A stretch of DNA of 64,000 nt from Streptomyces sp. CB01249 (GCF_001905735.1 NZ_LISW01000002.1:511125-575124), one strand, 5' to 3'. Shown: positions 49,787 through 58,318, counted from the first letter of the stretch. The notes: generated by a model not told the origin, from the sequence alone. Translations and numbers: made by a program.

Positions 49787-50670
49787 GCGCGCGCGCCCTT
49801 CCGGCCGGTGAGGCGGGTGACGACGAAGGACAGCAGGGCGGCGGTGAGCGCCAGGAGTACGGAGGCGGCGGCCGCGAGTCCGAAGTCGTTGCGGGCGAAG
49901 GCCGCGGTGTAGGCGTACATGTTCGGTGTCCAGGAGGAGGAGACGGCGGACCCGGAGCCGGTGTTGAGGATCAGCGGCTCGGTGAAGAGCTGGAGCGAGC
50001 CGATGATCGTGAAGAGCACGACCATCACGACCGAGGACCGGATCAGCGGGAGCTTGATGCTGAACGCGATGCGCCCGCCGCTCGCCCCGTCCACCGTGGC
50101 CGCTTCGAGCACCGAGCGGTCGATGGCCTGGAGGGCGGCGTAGAAGATCACCATGTTGTAGCCGAGCCACTCCCACAGCGCGATGTTCACGACGGAGGGC
50201 AGCGCGCCGCTCGGCGAGAAGAAGTCGAAGCCGATGCCGCCGGAGTGCATCGCGGAGACGACGGGGCTGAGGCCGGGCGTGTAGAGGTACAGCCAGATCA
50301 TCGCGGCGATGATGCCGGGCACGGCGTGCGGCAGGAACAGCGCGAGCTGGAAGAAGCGCCGGGCGCGGGCGAGCGCCGAGTCGAGCAGCAGGGCGAGTCC
50401 GAGGGCGCCGCCGACCATCAGCGGGATGTAGACGGCGCAGTAGCCGAGGAGGACGAGGAAGCCGTCGCGGAAGACCCGGTCACCCAGCGCCGCCGTGTAG
50501 TTGCCGAGTCCGGTGAAGACCGTCTCGGATCCGCCGAAGCCGAGCCCCGACTGCTGTTCGGTGAAGAGGCTGAGCCAGACCGCGTAACCGATCGGGATCA
50601 GCATCACGGCGGTGAACAGGACGAAGAACGGGGTCAGCAGGGTCGCGGCGGCGCGGGTGCGGGCTTTCAT
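49783..50670 (-). CDS. Sugar ABC importer permease (MalF/LacF type)
   Basis: The protein has 295 residues with six predicted helices. It begins MKARTRAAATLLTPFFVLF; the EAA-type loop ATVDGASGGRIAFSIKLPLI lies near residue 190. It follows the binding-protein gene by 4 nt and overlaps the second permease by 4 bp, a compact three-gene importer. Confidence 0.93.
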   Translation of the reverse strand: MKARTRAAATLLTPFFVLFTAVMLIPIGYAVWLSLFTEQQSGLGFGGSETVFTGLGNYTAALGDRVFRDGFLVLLGYCAVYIPLMVGGALGLALLLDSALARARRFFQLALFLPHAVPGIIAAMIWLYLYTPGLSPVVSAMHSGGIGFDFFSPSGALPSVVNIALWEWLGYNMVIFYAALQAIDRSVLEAATVDGASGGRIAFSIKLPLIRSSVVMVVLFTIIGSLQLFTEPLILNTGSGSAVSSSWTPNMYAYTAAFARNDFGLAAAASVLLALTAALLSFVVTRLTGRKGARA

Positions 50671-50674
50671 CCGG

Positions 50675-52003
50675 TCAGCCCTCGACCTTCAGGCCGCGCT
50701 TGGACAGCTCCGCGACCGTCGCGTCGTGGGCGGCCTTCACGGCGTCGGGGATGGTGGTGCCGCCCCCGGCGAGCTTGCCGAAGCGGTCCTTGAGCGTGGT
50801 GTTGGTGGTGCCCATCGCCGGGCCCCAGGTCCAGCCCTGCTTGATCGCGGCGCCGCCGTCCTCGAAGACCTGGTAGATGTCCTGGCCGCCGTAGAACTTG
50901 GTGTCGAACGCCTTCTTGGCCGCCGGGCGCAGGGCGAGCGCGGCCGGGAACGCGCTGGAGGTGCCGGAGGAGATACGGGCCTTGATGCCGTCCTCCGTGG
51001 TGGTCATCCAGGTCGCGAACTCGACGGCCGCGGCGGCCTTCCCGCTGTTCTTCGGCACCGCGAAGGTGGTCCCGCCGAGCATGCCGCCCGCGGGCTTGCC
51101 GTCCCAGGTCGGGATCGGGGCGACGGCCCACTTGCCGCTCTGCTCGGGCAGGGTGCCGCCGAGGACGCCGCCGCCCCAGGAGGCGCCGAGGTAGCCGATG
51201 GTGCCGCCGGTCTTCAGGGAGTTGGTCCAGGCGGGCGAGAAGGAGGCGTCGGTGCGGACCAGGCCGTCCTTCACCAGGCCCTGCCAGTAGTCGGCGACCT
51301 TGGTGGTGGCGGCGTCGGTGGTGTCGACCTTCCAGGTGTCGCCCTCGGCCTTGAACCACTGGGCGCCGGCCTGCCAGACCATCGCCTCGAAGGTGGTCGG
51401 GTCGTCCGGGAAGAAGGTGCCGATGCGGGCCTTGGAGTCGGCCTTCTTCACCTTCTCGGCGGCGGACTTGAACTCGGCCCAGGTCTTGGGGACGTCGATG
51501 CCGTACTTGGTGAAGAGGTCCTTGCGGTAGAAGAACGCCTGCGGCGCGGCGTCGAAGGGGACTGCCCAGCTCTTGCCGCCGAGCGTGGTCTGCTCGATCG
51601 CCTGCGGGAGGAACTTCTTCTTCACGTCGTCCGTGAGGTACTTCCCGATGTCCTGGAATCCGCCCTGGCTGACGTACTCGGGGAGCTGCGGGTACTCGAC
51701 GGAGACCAGGTCGGGGGCGTTGCCCGCCTTGATCGCGTTGGAGATCTTCGCGTAGCCGCCGGCGTTCCCGGAGGGGGTCTCCTCGAACTTCACCTGGATG
51801 TTCTTGTGCGAGGCGTTGAACGCGTCCACGACCTCCTTGGTGCCCTTGGCCCAGCCCCAGAAGGTGATGGTCACGGGCTTGGCGGCGGTGCCGGTGCCGC
51901 CGCCCCCGGAGTCGTCCCCGCTCCCGCCGCAGGCCGTGACGACGGCGAGGGCGGTGACGGCTCCGGCTATGGAAAGAGTCGTTCTGCTCCAACTGCGGTT
52001 CAC
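50675..52003 (-). CDS. Extracellular sugar-binding lipoprotein of the ABC importer
   Basis: The protein has 442 residues, a family 1 solute-binding protein. The signal peptide ends in a lipobox before Cys (VVTACGGSGDD near residue 25). The body has KPVTITFWGWAKGTKEV and many aromatic residues that can stack sugar rings (FGWGW-like WTWGPAMGTTNT). GTG 52003 has AGGAG about 8 nt upstream. The operon is binding protein, two permeases, dehydrogenase. The ligand is unknown; the DUF2264 neighbour suggests a glycan or uronate-containing oligosaccharide. Confidence 0.92.
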   Translation of the reverse strand: MNRSWSRTTLSIAGAVTALAVVTACGGSGDDSGGGGTGTAAKPVTITFWGWAKGTKEVVDAFNASHKNIQVKFEETPSGNAGGYAKISNAIKAGNAPDLVSVEYPQLPEYVSQGGFQDIGKYLTDDVKKKFLPQAIEQTTLGGKSWAVPFDAAPQAFFYRKDLFTKYGIDVPKTWAEFKSAAEKVKKADSKARIGTFFPDDPTTFEAMVWQAGAQWFKAEGDTWKVDTTDAATTKVADYWQGLVKDGLVRTDASFSPAWTNSLKTGGTIGYLGASWGGGVLGGTLPEQSGKWAVAPIPTWDGKPAGGMLGGTTFAVPKNSGKAAAAVEFATWMTTTEDGIKARISSGTSSAFPAALALRPAAKKAFDTKFYGGQDIYQVFEDGGAAIKQGWTWGPAMGTTNTTLKDRFGKLAGGGTTIPDAVKAAHDATVAELSKRGLKVEG

Positions 52004-52082
52004 GGCGGGCTCCTGAGTCGACGGTGACAGGGACGTTGGGCGTGATCCTTGGTCCACCGATGACCGAAGTCAAGAGCGAAAG

Positions 52083-52104
52083 ATTGATTGATCGAGAAAA
52101 GATC
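52083..52104 (-). promoter_or_regulatory. Candidate operator before the importer
   Basis: TTGATCGAGA at 52088-52097, within an AT-rich stretch (52083-52104), lies between the regulator stop (52111) and the importer start (52003). The core TTGATCGA also occurs, inverted, in the regulator/DUF2264 intergenic region, supporting a shared regulator site. Confidence 0.5.
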
Positions 52105-52110
52105 AGAACG

Positions 52111-53223
52111 TTATCGAGCGGTCGAGGCCCGCACCCGCAGCCGCGGCAGCAGCGCCAGGTGCCTGCCCGGCTCCTCCTCGTCGGCCCCCGAACCGTCCCG
52201 CCCGGCCCCGTCCCGCCCGGCCGCGAGCCGCCCGATCAGCAGCTCCGTCGCGTACCGCCCGACGTGCCGCTTGGGCGGGCTGACCGCGGTGAGCGGGATG
52301 TCGCCCAGCGCCGCGACCTCGTCGTCGTACGCGATCACCGCCAGGTCCTCCGGCACCCGCACGCCCAGCTCCGACAGGCGCTGCACCAGGTGGATCGCGT
52401 CCACGTCGTTGTGCACCAGCACCGACGTGGCCCGGCCGGAGGCCACCGCGTCGCGCACCTCGCCCACCGCCTCCTCGAAGCGGCCCGGGTCCACCTCGGG
52501 CCCGGACGTCCCGATCATCGCGGGCGCGCCCTCGGCGAGGCCCAGCACCGCGAGCGCGTCCTCGTAGCCGGAGCGCACCGCGAGCGCGGTCGGGCTGTCG
52601 GCGCGGGCCACCAGGAGCGGGGTGGCGTGGCCGAGGCCGATCAGATGGCGCACGGCGAGCAGCACCCCGTGGCGGTGGTCCGAGCAGACCCGGTCCAGGC
52701 CGTCCAGCGGCGATCCGGGCGCCGGGGTGCGCTCCAGGAGCACGGCGGGCACCGGAAGACCGGCCATCCAGTCCCCGTACGCCGCCTGGTCCTCGGCGCC
52801 CCGCCAGGCCGGGGCGATGAGCAGCCCGTCGGCCCCGGAGGCGAGCAGCCCCTCGGCGCGCGCCCGGTCGCCCTCGGGCCGGTAGTCCGAGATCCGCAGC
52901 ACCAGGCGGCCCCCGGCGCGCGCGGCCGCCTCCTGCGCGCCCCGGATGACCTCGGCGAAGTAGTACGTCGCGGAGGGGGCGATCAGCCCGAGCACCGGGC
53001 CGCCGCCGGGGCCGGGACCGGCGGGCGTCGCGGCGTCCCGGGGCCAGGAGACCGAGCCGTGGACCCGGTCCAGCAGCCCGCGCTCGGCCAGCGCCTCGGC
53101 GTCGCGGCGCGCCGTGACGGGGGAGACCCCCAGCAGGCCGGCCAGGTCCGAGACACGGGCCGAGCCGCGCTCCCGTACCAGGGCCAGAAGTCGGTCGTGA
53201 CGTTCAGCTGCACTCTCGCGCAC
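52111..53223 (-). CDS. DeoR-type HTH fused to LacI-type sugar sensor
   Basis: The protein has 370 residues. The N-terminal ~55 residues form a DeoR-like winged helix (ERHDRLLALVRERGSARVSDLA, then GVSPVTARRDAEALAERG). Residues ~75-340 are a LacI/periplasmic-binding-like domain (VLGLIAPSATYYFAEVIRGAQ, VLVHNDVDAIHLVQRL). It is the likely sugar-responsive repressor of the importer operon and the divergent DUF2264 gene. The family assignment is firm; the effector is inferred. Confidence 0.87.
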   Translation of the reverse strand: MRESAAERHDRLLALVRERGSARVSDLAGLLGVSPVTARRDAEALAERGLLDRVHGSVSWPRDAATPAGPGPGGGPVLGLIAPSATYYFAEVIRGAQEAAARAGGRLVLRISDYRPEGDRARAEGLLASGADGLLIAPAWRGAEDQAAYGDWMAGLPVPAVLLERTPAPGSPLDGLDRVCSDHRHGVLLAVRHLIGLGHATPLLVARADSPTALAVRSGYEDALAVLGLAEGAPAMIGTSGPEVDPGRFEEAVGEVRDAVASGRATSVLVHNDVDAIHLVQRLSELGVRVPEDLAVIAYDDEVAALGDIPLTAVSPPKRHVGRYATELLIGRLAAGRDGAGRDGSGADEEEPGRHLALLPRLRVRASTAR

Positions 53224-53284
53224 GGCGGCAGTCCCCTTGTTGATCGCGATGTGGTGGCTCGGCTCGCCAGACCCTAATCCACTG

Positions 53285-53341
53285 TGATCGATTGATGGAA
53301 GTTTCGATCATTCGCAACGTCATCCCTTGACGTTCGATCAA
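53285..53341. promoter_or_regulatory. Candidate operators between regulator and DUF2264 gene
   Basis: Related sites: TGATCGATTGA (53285-53295), AATGATCGAAA inverted (53302-53312) and TTGATCGAAC inverted (53332-53341). The last is 54 bp before the DUF2264 start. The same core, TGATCGA, appears at the importer start. A binding site for the DeoR/LacI hybrid is inferred. Confidence 0.5.
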
Positions 53342-53394
53342 CCCGCGGTTCAGGATTCCCTGCGACGCCGAAGTCCGCCTCCCCTGGGAGCATC

Positions 53395-55158
53395 ATGCCC
53401 ACGACCAGTCCGTACACGGGGTACACCCGTGCCGATTGGGAGCGCGCGGCCGACCGACTGCTGCTCGCGGTACGCCCCTACGCCTCGCCCCGCCACGGCC
53501 GCATCGACCTCCCCGGCCCCCGGCCGAGCTGGTCCGGGCCCCTCTCCGACGGCCTGGAGGGCTACGCCCGCACCTGGCTGCTCGCCGCGCTGCGGACCGC
53601 CGGAGCGCACGGCGAGGACCCGCACGGCTTCCTCGGCCGGTACGCCGAAGGGCTCGCCGCCGGTACGTCGGACCCGGCGGGCAGCCCCGACGCCTGGCCC
53701 CGCATCGCGGACGTCCCCCAGGCCATCGTGGAATCCGCGTCCATCGCCCTGGGCCTGCGCCTCACCCGGCCCTGGCTCTGGGACACCCTGGACGACGCCA
53801 CCCGGCAGCGCGCCGTCGACTGGCTCCTCCCCGCCCTCGACGCGCCCCCGGTGAACAACAACTGGTGGTTCTTCGGGCTCACCGTCGGCGGCTTCCTCCA
53901 GGACGCCGGCATCGAGACCGACCGCGCCCGGAAGACCATCGACCGCGCGCTGGAACACGTCGAGGACTGGTACCTGGGCGACGGCTGGTACAGCGACGGC
54001 CCGAACCGCTCCTTCGACCACTACAACGCCTGGGCGATGCACTTCTACCCGGTCCTGCACGCCCACCTCGGAGGCGACCGGGACCTCCTGGACCGCTACG
54101 GCCCCCGCCTGCACCGCCAGCTGGACGACTACACCCGGATGTTCGGCGCGGACGGCGCCCCCATGCCCTTCGGCCGCTCCCTCATCTACCGCTTCGCCGC
54201 CGCGGCCGCCCCCTGGCTCGGCGCGATGACCGGCCACACCCCGCTCACCCCGGGCGCGACCCGCCGCCTCGCCTCCGGCGCCCTCCGCCACTTCCTGGAC
54301 CGCGGCGCCACCGACCGGGACGGCCTCCTCACCCTCGGCTGGCACCGCCCGTACGCGCCCATGCTCCAGACCTACTCCGGCCCGGCCTCCCCGTACTGGG
54401 CCTCCAAGGGCTTCCTCGGACTCCTGATGCCCCCGGACCACCCCGTCTGGACCGCCACCGAGGAGCCGCTGCCCGCCGAGACCGCCGACGCGGTGACCGT
54501 CCTCGGCCCGACCGGGATGCTCCTCCAGTCCACCGCCGCGGACGGCCTCGTCCGGCTCCACAACCACGGCTCGAACCACGTGGGCGACGAGGAGGACCCC
54601 GGCTACGCCCGCTTCGCGTACTCCACCCGGACCGGCCCCACGCACGGGGACGCCGAGCGCGACAACCACTTCGCGCTGCTCCCCGAGGGGAAGCCGACCG
54701 CCCGCCTCACCGCGGACCCGCTCGGCCCCGCCGCCTCCGCGCACACCCCGCTCCCCGGCGTCCGCGTCGTCTCCGCCGTCCTCGCCCACGGCCGCGCCGA
54801 GGTCCGCGCGCATCTGGTCACGGGCGCGCCCGACGGCACGCCCGTCCGCCAGACGGGGTGGGCGACCGGGGACGACGGAACGCTCACCGCCCAGCTCCAC
54901 CCGGTCCACGGCTACGCGGGCGGGGTCCGCGAACTGCCCGGCGGGGACACCATGTTCGGCGAGACCTCCCGGCTCCTGGCCGTCGAGGGCACGACCGCCG
55001 GACCCCGGTCCCTGTTCGTCGCGCTCGCCTCGCTCACCGGTGAGGCGGATCCGGCGCCCGTCGGCACCCTCGCCGGGATCCGCGTACAGAGCCCCCACGA
55101 GATCCGGGTGACCTGGCAGGACGGCAGCACCGCCGTACTCCGCCTCCCGGCGGAGTGA
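53395..55158 (+). CDS. DUF2264 family protein, probable glycan-active enzyme
   Basis: The protein has 587 residues and no signal peptide, so it is cytosolic. The N-terminal half is an alpha/alpha-barrel-like domain (PPVNNNWWFFGLTVGGFLQDAG, DGWYSDGPNRSFDHYNAWAMH) and the C-terminal half is beta-rich. The family is DUF2264; some members are reported as glycoside hydrolases acting on uronate-containing glycans, but the reaction here is unproven. Charged aromatic clusters (DHYNAW, GSNHVGDEEDPGYARF) may form the active site. It is divergent from the regulator and part of the importer locus. Confidence 0.8.
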   Translation: MPTTSPYTGYTRADWERAADRLLLAVRPYASPRHGRIDLPGPRPSWSGPLSDGLEGYARTWLLAALRTAGAHGEDPHGFLGRYAEGLAAGTSDPAGSPDAWPRIADVPQAIVESASIALGLRLTRPWLWDTLDDATRQRAVDWLLPALDAPPVNNNWWFFGLTVGGFLQDAGIETDRARKTIDRALEHVEDWYLGDGWYSDGPNRSFDHYNAWAMHFYPVLHAHLGGDRDLLDRYGPRLHRQLDDYTRMFGADGAPMPFGRSLIYRFAAAAAPWLGAMTGHTPLTPGATRRLASGALRHFLDRGATDRDGLLTLGWHRPYAPMLQTYSGPASPYWASKGFLGLLMPPDHPVWTATEEPLPAETADAVTVLGPTGMLLQSTAADGLVRLHNHGSNHVGDEEDPGYARFAYSTRTGPTHGDAERDNHFALLPEGKPTARLTADPLGPAASAHTPLPGVRVVSAVLAHGRAEVRAHLVTGAPDGTPVRQTGWATGDDGTLTAQLHPVHGYAGGVRELPGGDTMFGETSRLLAVEGTTAGPRSLFVALASLTGEADPAPVGTLAGIRVQSPHEIRVTWQDGSTAVLRLPAE

Positions 55159-55177
55159 AGGCTCCCTGCTGCGGGCT

Positions 55178-55951
55178 CTACTGCGGCCCGTACTTGCGGC
55201 CCGTCCGCGAGGTCAGCCCGCCGAGCAGGCCGCGCGGGGCCAGCTTCACCGCGCCCATCAGTACCTTGTAGCGCGGGTCCGGGATCGACACCGGCTTCCC
55301 GCGCGCCAGGTCCGCGAGCGCGGCCGTCACCAGCTTGTCCGCGTCGAGCCACATCCAGCCCGGGATGTTGCCCGTGCCCATCCCGGCCCGCTGGTGGAAT
55401 TCCGTCCGCACGAAGCCCGGGCACAGCGCCATCAGCCGCACCCCGGACCCGGCCAGGTCCTTCGCCGCGCCCTGGCTGAACTGCACGACCCACGCCTTCG
55501 AAGCCCCGTACGTGCCGCGCGGGACGAACGCCGCGACCGAGGCCACGTTGACGATGCCGCCCCGGCCGCGCTCCCGCATCGGGGCCGCCGCCGCCGAGGT
55601 CAGCCGCAGCACCGCCTCGCAGTGCACCTTGAGCATCGTCAGCTCGTCGGCCATCGGGACCTCCAGATAGCGCCCCTTGTTCCCGAAGCCCGCGTTGTTC
55701 ACCAGCAGGTCGACCGGGTGCCGGGCGTCACCGAGGCGTTCCTCGACCGCGCGGATGCCCTTGTCCTCGGACAGGTCGGCCCGCAGCACCTCCGCCTCGA
55801 TGCCGTGCCGGTCGTGCAGCTCGGTCGCCTGCTCGCGCAGCCGCTCCGCGTCCCGGGCCACCAGGACCAGGTCGTACCCGTCGGCGGCGAGCCGCCGGGC
55901 GAAGGCGGCACCGATACCCGCCGTCGCGCCCGTGATCAGTGCAGTCGTCAT
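55178..55951 (-). CDS. Short-chain dehydrogenase/reductase
   Basis: The protein has 257 residues. The Rossmann motif is GATAGIGAAFARRLAADG, NNAGFGN follows, and the catalytic YxxxK reads YGASKAW with the Ser before it. The substrate is unknown; the likely cofactor is NADP. ATG 55951 lies 7 nt after TAACGT, which suggests a leaderless mRNA. It converges on the DUF2264 gene across a 19-nt gap. Confidence 0.9.
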   Translation of the reverse strand: MTTALITGATAGIGAAFARRLAADGYDLVLVARDAERLREQATELHDRHGIEAEVLRADLSEDKGIRAVEERLGDARHPVDLLVNNAGFGNKGRYLEVPMADELTMLKVHCEAVLRLTSAAAAPMRERGRGGIVNVASVAAFVPRGTYGASKAWVVQFSQGAAKDLAGSGVRLMALCPGFVRTEFHQRAGMGTGNIPGWMWLDADKLVTAALADLARGKPVSIPDPRYKVLMGAVKLAPRGLLGGLTSRTGRKYGPQ

Positions 55952-56003
55952 ACGCGGCACGTTAGAGCATCCCGGAACGGCGCCTCCGGGGGCTCCCGCG
56001 GCC

Positions 56004-56684
56004 TCAGGAGGCGGTGAGCTCCGCCGCGTACGCGCGCGCCTTCCGCAGCGTCGACGGGGACAGCGCCTCGCCCGCCGGGAGGAGCAGCGGCAGCAGGTCG
56101 CGCCGGGTGGTGACGGCCCGGAACTGGAGCTCCACGGTCACCTCGTGGTCCGGCCGGTGCACGATCTCGACCGGGTCGCCCGCGCGGACGGACCCCGGTG
56201 TGATCACCCGCAGATACGCCCCCGGGGCCGCCGCCTGCGTGAACCGCTTCACCCAGCGGGCCTCGTCCAGGTGGCCCTGGAACGTGCGGCACGGGATGCG
56301 GCCCGAGGCGACCTCCAGGACCAGCTCCCCGCCGATCCGCCAGCGCTCGCCGATCAGGGCCTCGCCGACCCGCAGCCCCGCCGTGGTCAGGTTCTCGCCG
56401 AACGAGCCGTTGCGCAGCGTGCGGCCCAGCTCCCGCTCCCAGGCGTCCAGGTCCTCGCGGGCGAACGCGTACACCGCCTGGTTCGAGCCGCCGTGGTGGC
56501 GCAGGTCGCACACCGCGTCCCCGGCGACACCGCTGCCGCCCTCGCCCTTGGGGCCGGGGTCCGACACCCGCACCGGGCCGTCCACGGGGTGCTTGTCGAT
56601 CCCGGTCCTGCCGCCGGGGGCGTCGGTGTAGGACGCCGCCGTGGGACGCCCCGCGTTCACGGTCAGCACAGTCATCGCGGTCAT
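56004..56684 (-). CDS. MOSC domain protein (YiiM-like)
   Basis: The protein has 226 residues. MOSC domains are found in molybdenum-cofactor sulfurases and detoxifying oxidases. SDPGPKGEGGSGVAGDAVCD is followed by HHGGSNQAVYAFAREDL, the conserved His region, and GRIPCRTFQGHL carries a Cys that could bind metal. The partner reductase is not next to it. ATG 56684 lies 6 nt after TACCGT. It is divergent from a LysR gene, which may control it. Confidence 0.85.
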   Translation of the reverse strand: MTAMTVLTVNAGRPTAASYTDAPGGRTGIDKHPVDGPVRVSDPGPKGEGGSGVAGDAVCDLRHHGGSNQAVYAFAREDLDAWERELGRTLRNGSFGENLTTAGLRVGEALIGERWRIGGELVLEVASGRIPCRTFQGHLDEARWVKRFTQAAAPGAYLRVITPGSVRAGDPVEIVHRPDHEVTVELQFRAVTTRRDLLPLLLPAGEALSPSTLRKARAYAAELTAS

Positions 56685-56764
56685 ACCGGAACGGTATCCA
56701 AGGCGGACTCAAAGTCACACACGGATATCCTGCGACCGCCCCAAGCATTGCTTATGCTGGAGGG

Positions 56765-57694
56765 GTGATCGAAGCCCGCCACCTCCGCGTCCTGCGCGCC
56801 GTCGCCGCCACCGGCTCCTTCTCCGCCGCCGCCCGGGAGCTGGGCTGCACCCAGCCCGCCGTCAGCCAGCAGATGAAGGCCCTGGAGTCCTCGGCCGGGA
56901 CCACGCTGCTCATCCGGACCGGCCGCGAGATGCGGCTGACCCAGGCGGGCGAGGCGCTGGTGCGGCACGCCTCCGGCATCCTCGCCGGGCTCACCGCCGC
57001 CGAGGAGGAGGTCGCCGCGATCGCCGGACTGCGGGCGGGCCGGGTCCGGCTCGTCTCGTTCCCGAGCGGCAGCTCCTCGCTGGTCCCGGGCGCCCTCGCC
57101 GCCCTGCGCGCCGCCCACCCCGGCACCCGGGTCTCCCTCGTGGAGGCCGAGCCGCCCCGGTCGGTCGAGATGCTGCGCGACGGCGACTGCGACATCGCCC
57201 TCGCCTTCCGCTACGGGGAGCCGGGCGCGGAATGGGACGACCTGGTGGTCCGCCCCCTGCTCACCGACCGCCTCACGGGCCTGGTCCCCGAGGGCCACGC
57301 GCTGGCGGACCGGGACGAGGTCGGCATCGCGGAGCTGGCCGGCGAGTCCTGGATCGCCGGGTGCCCCCGGTGCCGCAGGCAGCTCGTGGAGGTGTGCGAG
57401 GAGTCCGGCTTCACCCCGCGCATCGACTTCGCCACCGACGACTACCCGGCGGTGATCGGCCTGGTCGGCGCGGGCCTGGGCGTCGCCGTCCTGCCCGCCC
57501 TGGCCATCGAGTCGGTACGCCCCCGAGGTGCCAGGACCCTCACAGTGGCCCCGGCCATCGAACGCGAGATCGTCGCCCTGACCCTGCCCGACCTGGCCAG
57601 AGTCCCGGCGGTAGCGGCCACCCTGGACCAGCTGGCGCTGACAGCACGCCATTCCAGCCCCACCGGCGCCAAATCCAGCCCCGCCGGCGTTTGA
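56765..57694 (+). CDS. LysR-family regulator
   Basis: The protein has 309 residues. The helix-turn-helix is in LRVLRAVAATGSFSAAAREL and TQPAVSQQMKALESSAGTT; the effector domain follows. GTG 56765 lies 6 nt after TATGCT (56753-56758), which is one arm of AGCAT-N5-ATGCT, a possible LysR-type site. The last seven residues, KSSPAGV, and the stop come from a dispersed repeat. It is divergent from the MOSC gene. Confidence 0.88.
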   Translation: MIEARHLRVLRAVAATGSFSAAARELGCTQPAVSQQMKALESSAGTTLLIRTGREMRLTQAGEALVRHASGILAGLTAAEEEVAAIAGLRAGRVRLVSFPSGSSSLVPGALAALRAAHPGTRVSLVEAEPPRSVEMLRDGDCDIALAFRYGEPGAEWDDLVVRPLLTDRLTGLVPEGHALADRDEVGIAELAGESWIAGCPRCRRQLVEVCEESGFTPRIDFATDDYPAVIGLVGAGLGVAVLPALAIESVRPRGARTLTVAPAIEREIVALTLPDLARVPAVAATLDQLALTARHSSPTGAKSSPAGV

Positions 57695-57704
57695 GGCGCG
57701 GGGT
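57650..57704 (-). repeat. Dispersed 3'-end repeat, copy 5
   Basis: Read from whiD, the sequence downstream of its stop is CTCAAACGCCGGCGGGGCTGG followed by ATTT, a degenerate copy, with a second partial unit beyond. The orientation relative to the upstream gene is the same as in the other copies. On the plus strand it encodes the end of the LysR gene. Confidence 0.6.
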
Positions 57705-57745
57705 GGGGTGCAGAAACGTTTCTCCCTCGGTGCGCGCAGCAACGG

Positions 57746-58072
57746 TCACCCGTGCCCAGGCGGAGACGCCGGCGCCGCAGCGGTGATCAACCGATTGCGC
57801 GCACGCCCCATCAACTCCTCACGCTCGTCCTCGGTGAGCCCACCCCACACCCCATAGGGCTCACGAACGGCCAAGGCATGCGCCGCGCACTCCGCGCGTA
57901 CGGGGCACCGCATGCAGACCTCCTTCGCGGAGGTCTCGCGCGCGCTCCGAGCCGCACCGCGTTCCCCCTCGGGATGGAAGAAGAGCGAGCTGTCGACCCC
58001 GCGGCAGGCCGCCAGCAGCTGCCAGTCCCACAGATCGGCGTTGGGTCCGGGAAGTCGGGAGAAATCGGCCAT
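57746..58072 (-). CDS. whiD: WhiD, WhiB-family iron-sulfur regulator of sporulation
   Basis: WhiD is a WhiB-like [4Fe-4S] protein needed for spore maturation in Streptomyces, and the relative of mycobacterial WhiB3. It has 108 residues, with the four cluster cysteines C23, C53, C56 and C62 (C-x29-C-x2-C-x5-C) and the GVWGG turn. It starts MADFSRLPGPNADLWDWQL with GAGGGG upstream. It is divergent from bldM, as in other streptomycetes. A palindromic promoter region is described separately. Confidence 0.95.
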   Translation of the reverse strand: MADFSRLPGPNADLWDWQLLAACRGVDSSLFFHPEGERGAARSARETSAKEVCMRCPVRAECAAHALAVREPYGVWGGLTEDEREELMGRARNRLITAAAPASPPGHG

Positions 58073-58152
58073 TGCTTGTCCCCTCGAAACCGTGCTGAGT
58101 CGGAAGCGTCGTGTGCGTCGTGGGTGGGTGCTTGTCGATGACCGTGTACAAG

Positions 58153-58182
58153 ACCGTACATCTACGGTGTTAGTAGATGTAA
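58153..58182 (-). promoter_or_regulatory. whiD promoter with 25-bp palindrome
   Basis: On the minus strand, TTACAT (58182-58177) and TACGGT (58158-58153) form -35 and -10 with 18-nt spacing, about 80 nt from the whiD start. The same bases form TACATCTAC (58157-58165) and GTAGATGTA (58173-58181), exact 9-bp arms with a 7-bp spacer. It is the most AT-rich stretch of the region and a likely operator. Confidence 0.6.
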
Positions 58183-58302
58183 ATATGACTGATTGCGAAT
58201 CTAGCCACAGACACCACCAAAAGGGAAGAAATCCCGCTAAATGGGGCACAGGGCCGCCAAAAGTTTCGGTTGACGACTGGACGACCCGTGGCGCTCTCCT
58301 CC

Positions 58303-58318
58303 GTGAGCGCGTACTCAC
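58303..58318. promoter_or_regulatory. Palindrome in the bldM upstream region
   Basis: GTGAG (58303-58307) and CTCAC (58314-58318) are inverted arms with a 6-bp spacer. TAGAGT (58320-58325) follows and could be a -10 box without a good -35, as expected of an activator-dependent second bldM promoter. The binding protein is not assigned. Confidence 0.4.

Noticed and set aside
47874..57694. Genomic island with integrase or tRNA attachment site
   Set aside because: No integrase, direct repeats or tRNA gene is present; composition is close to the rest.
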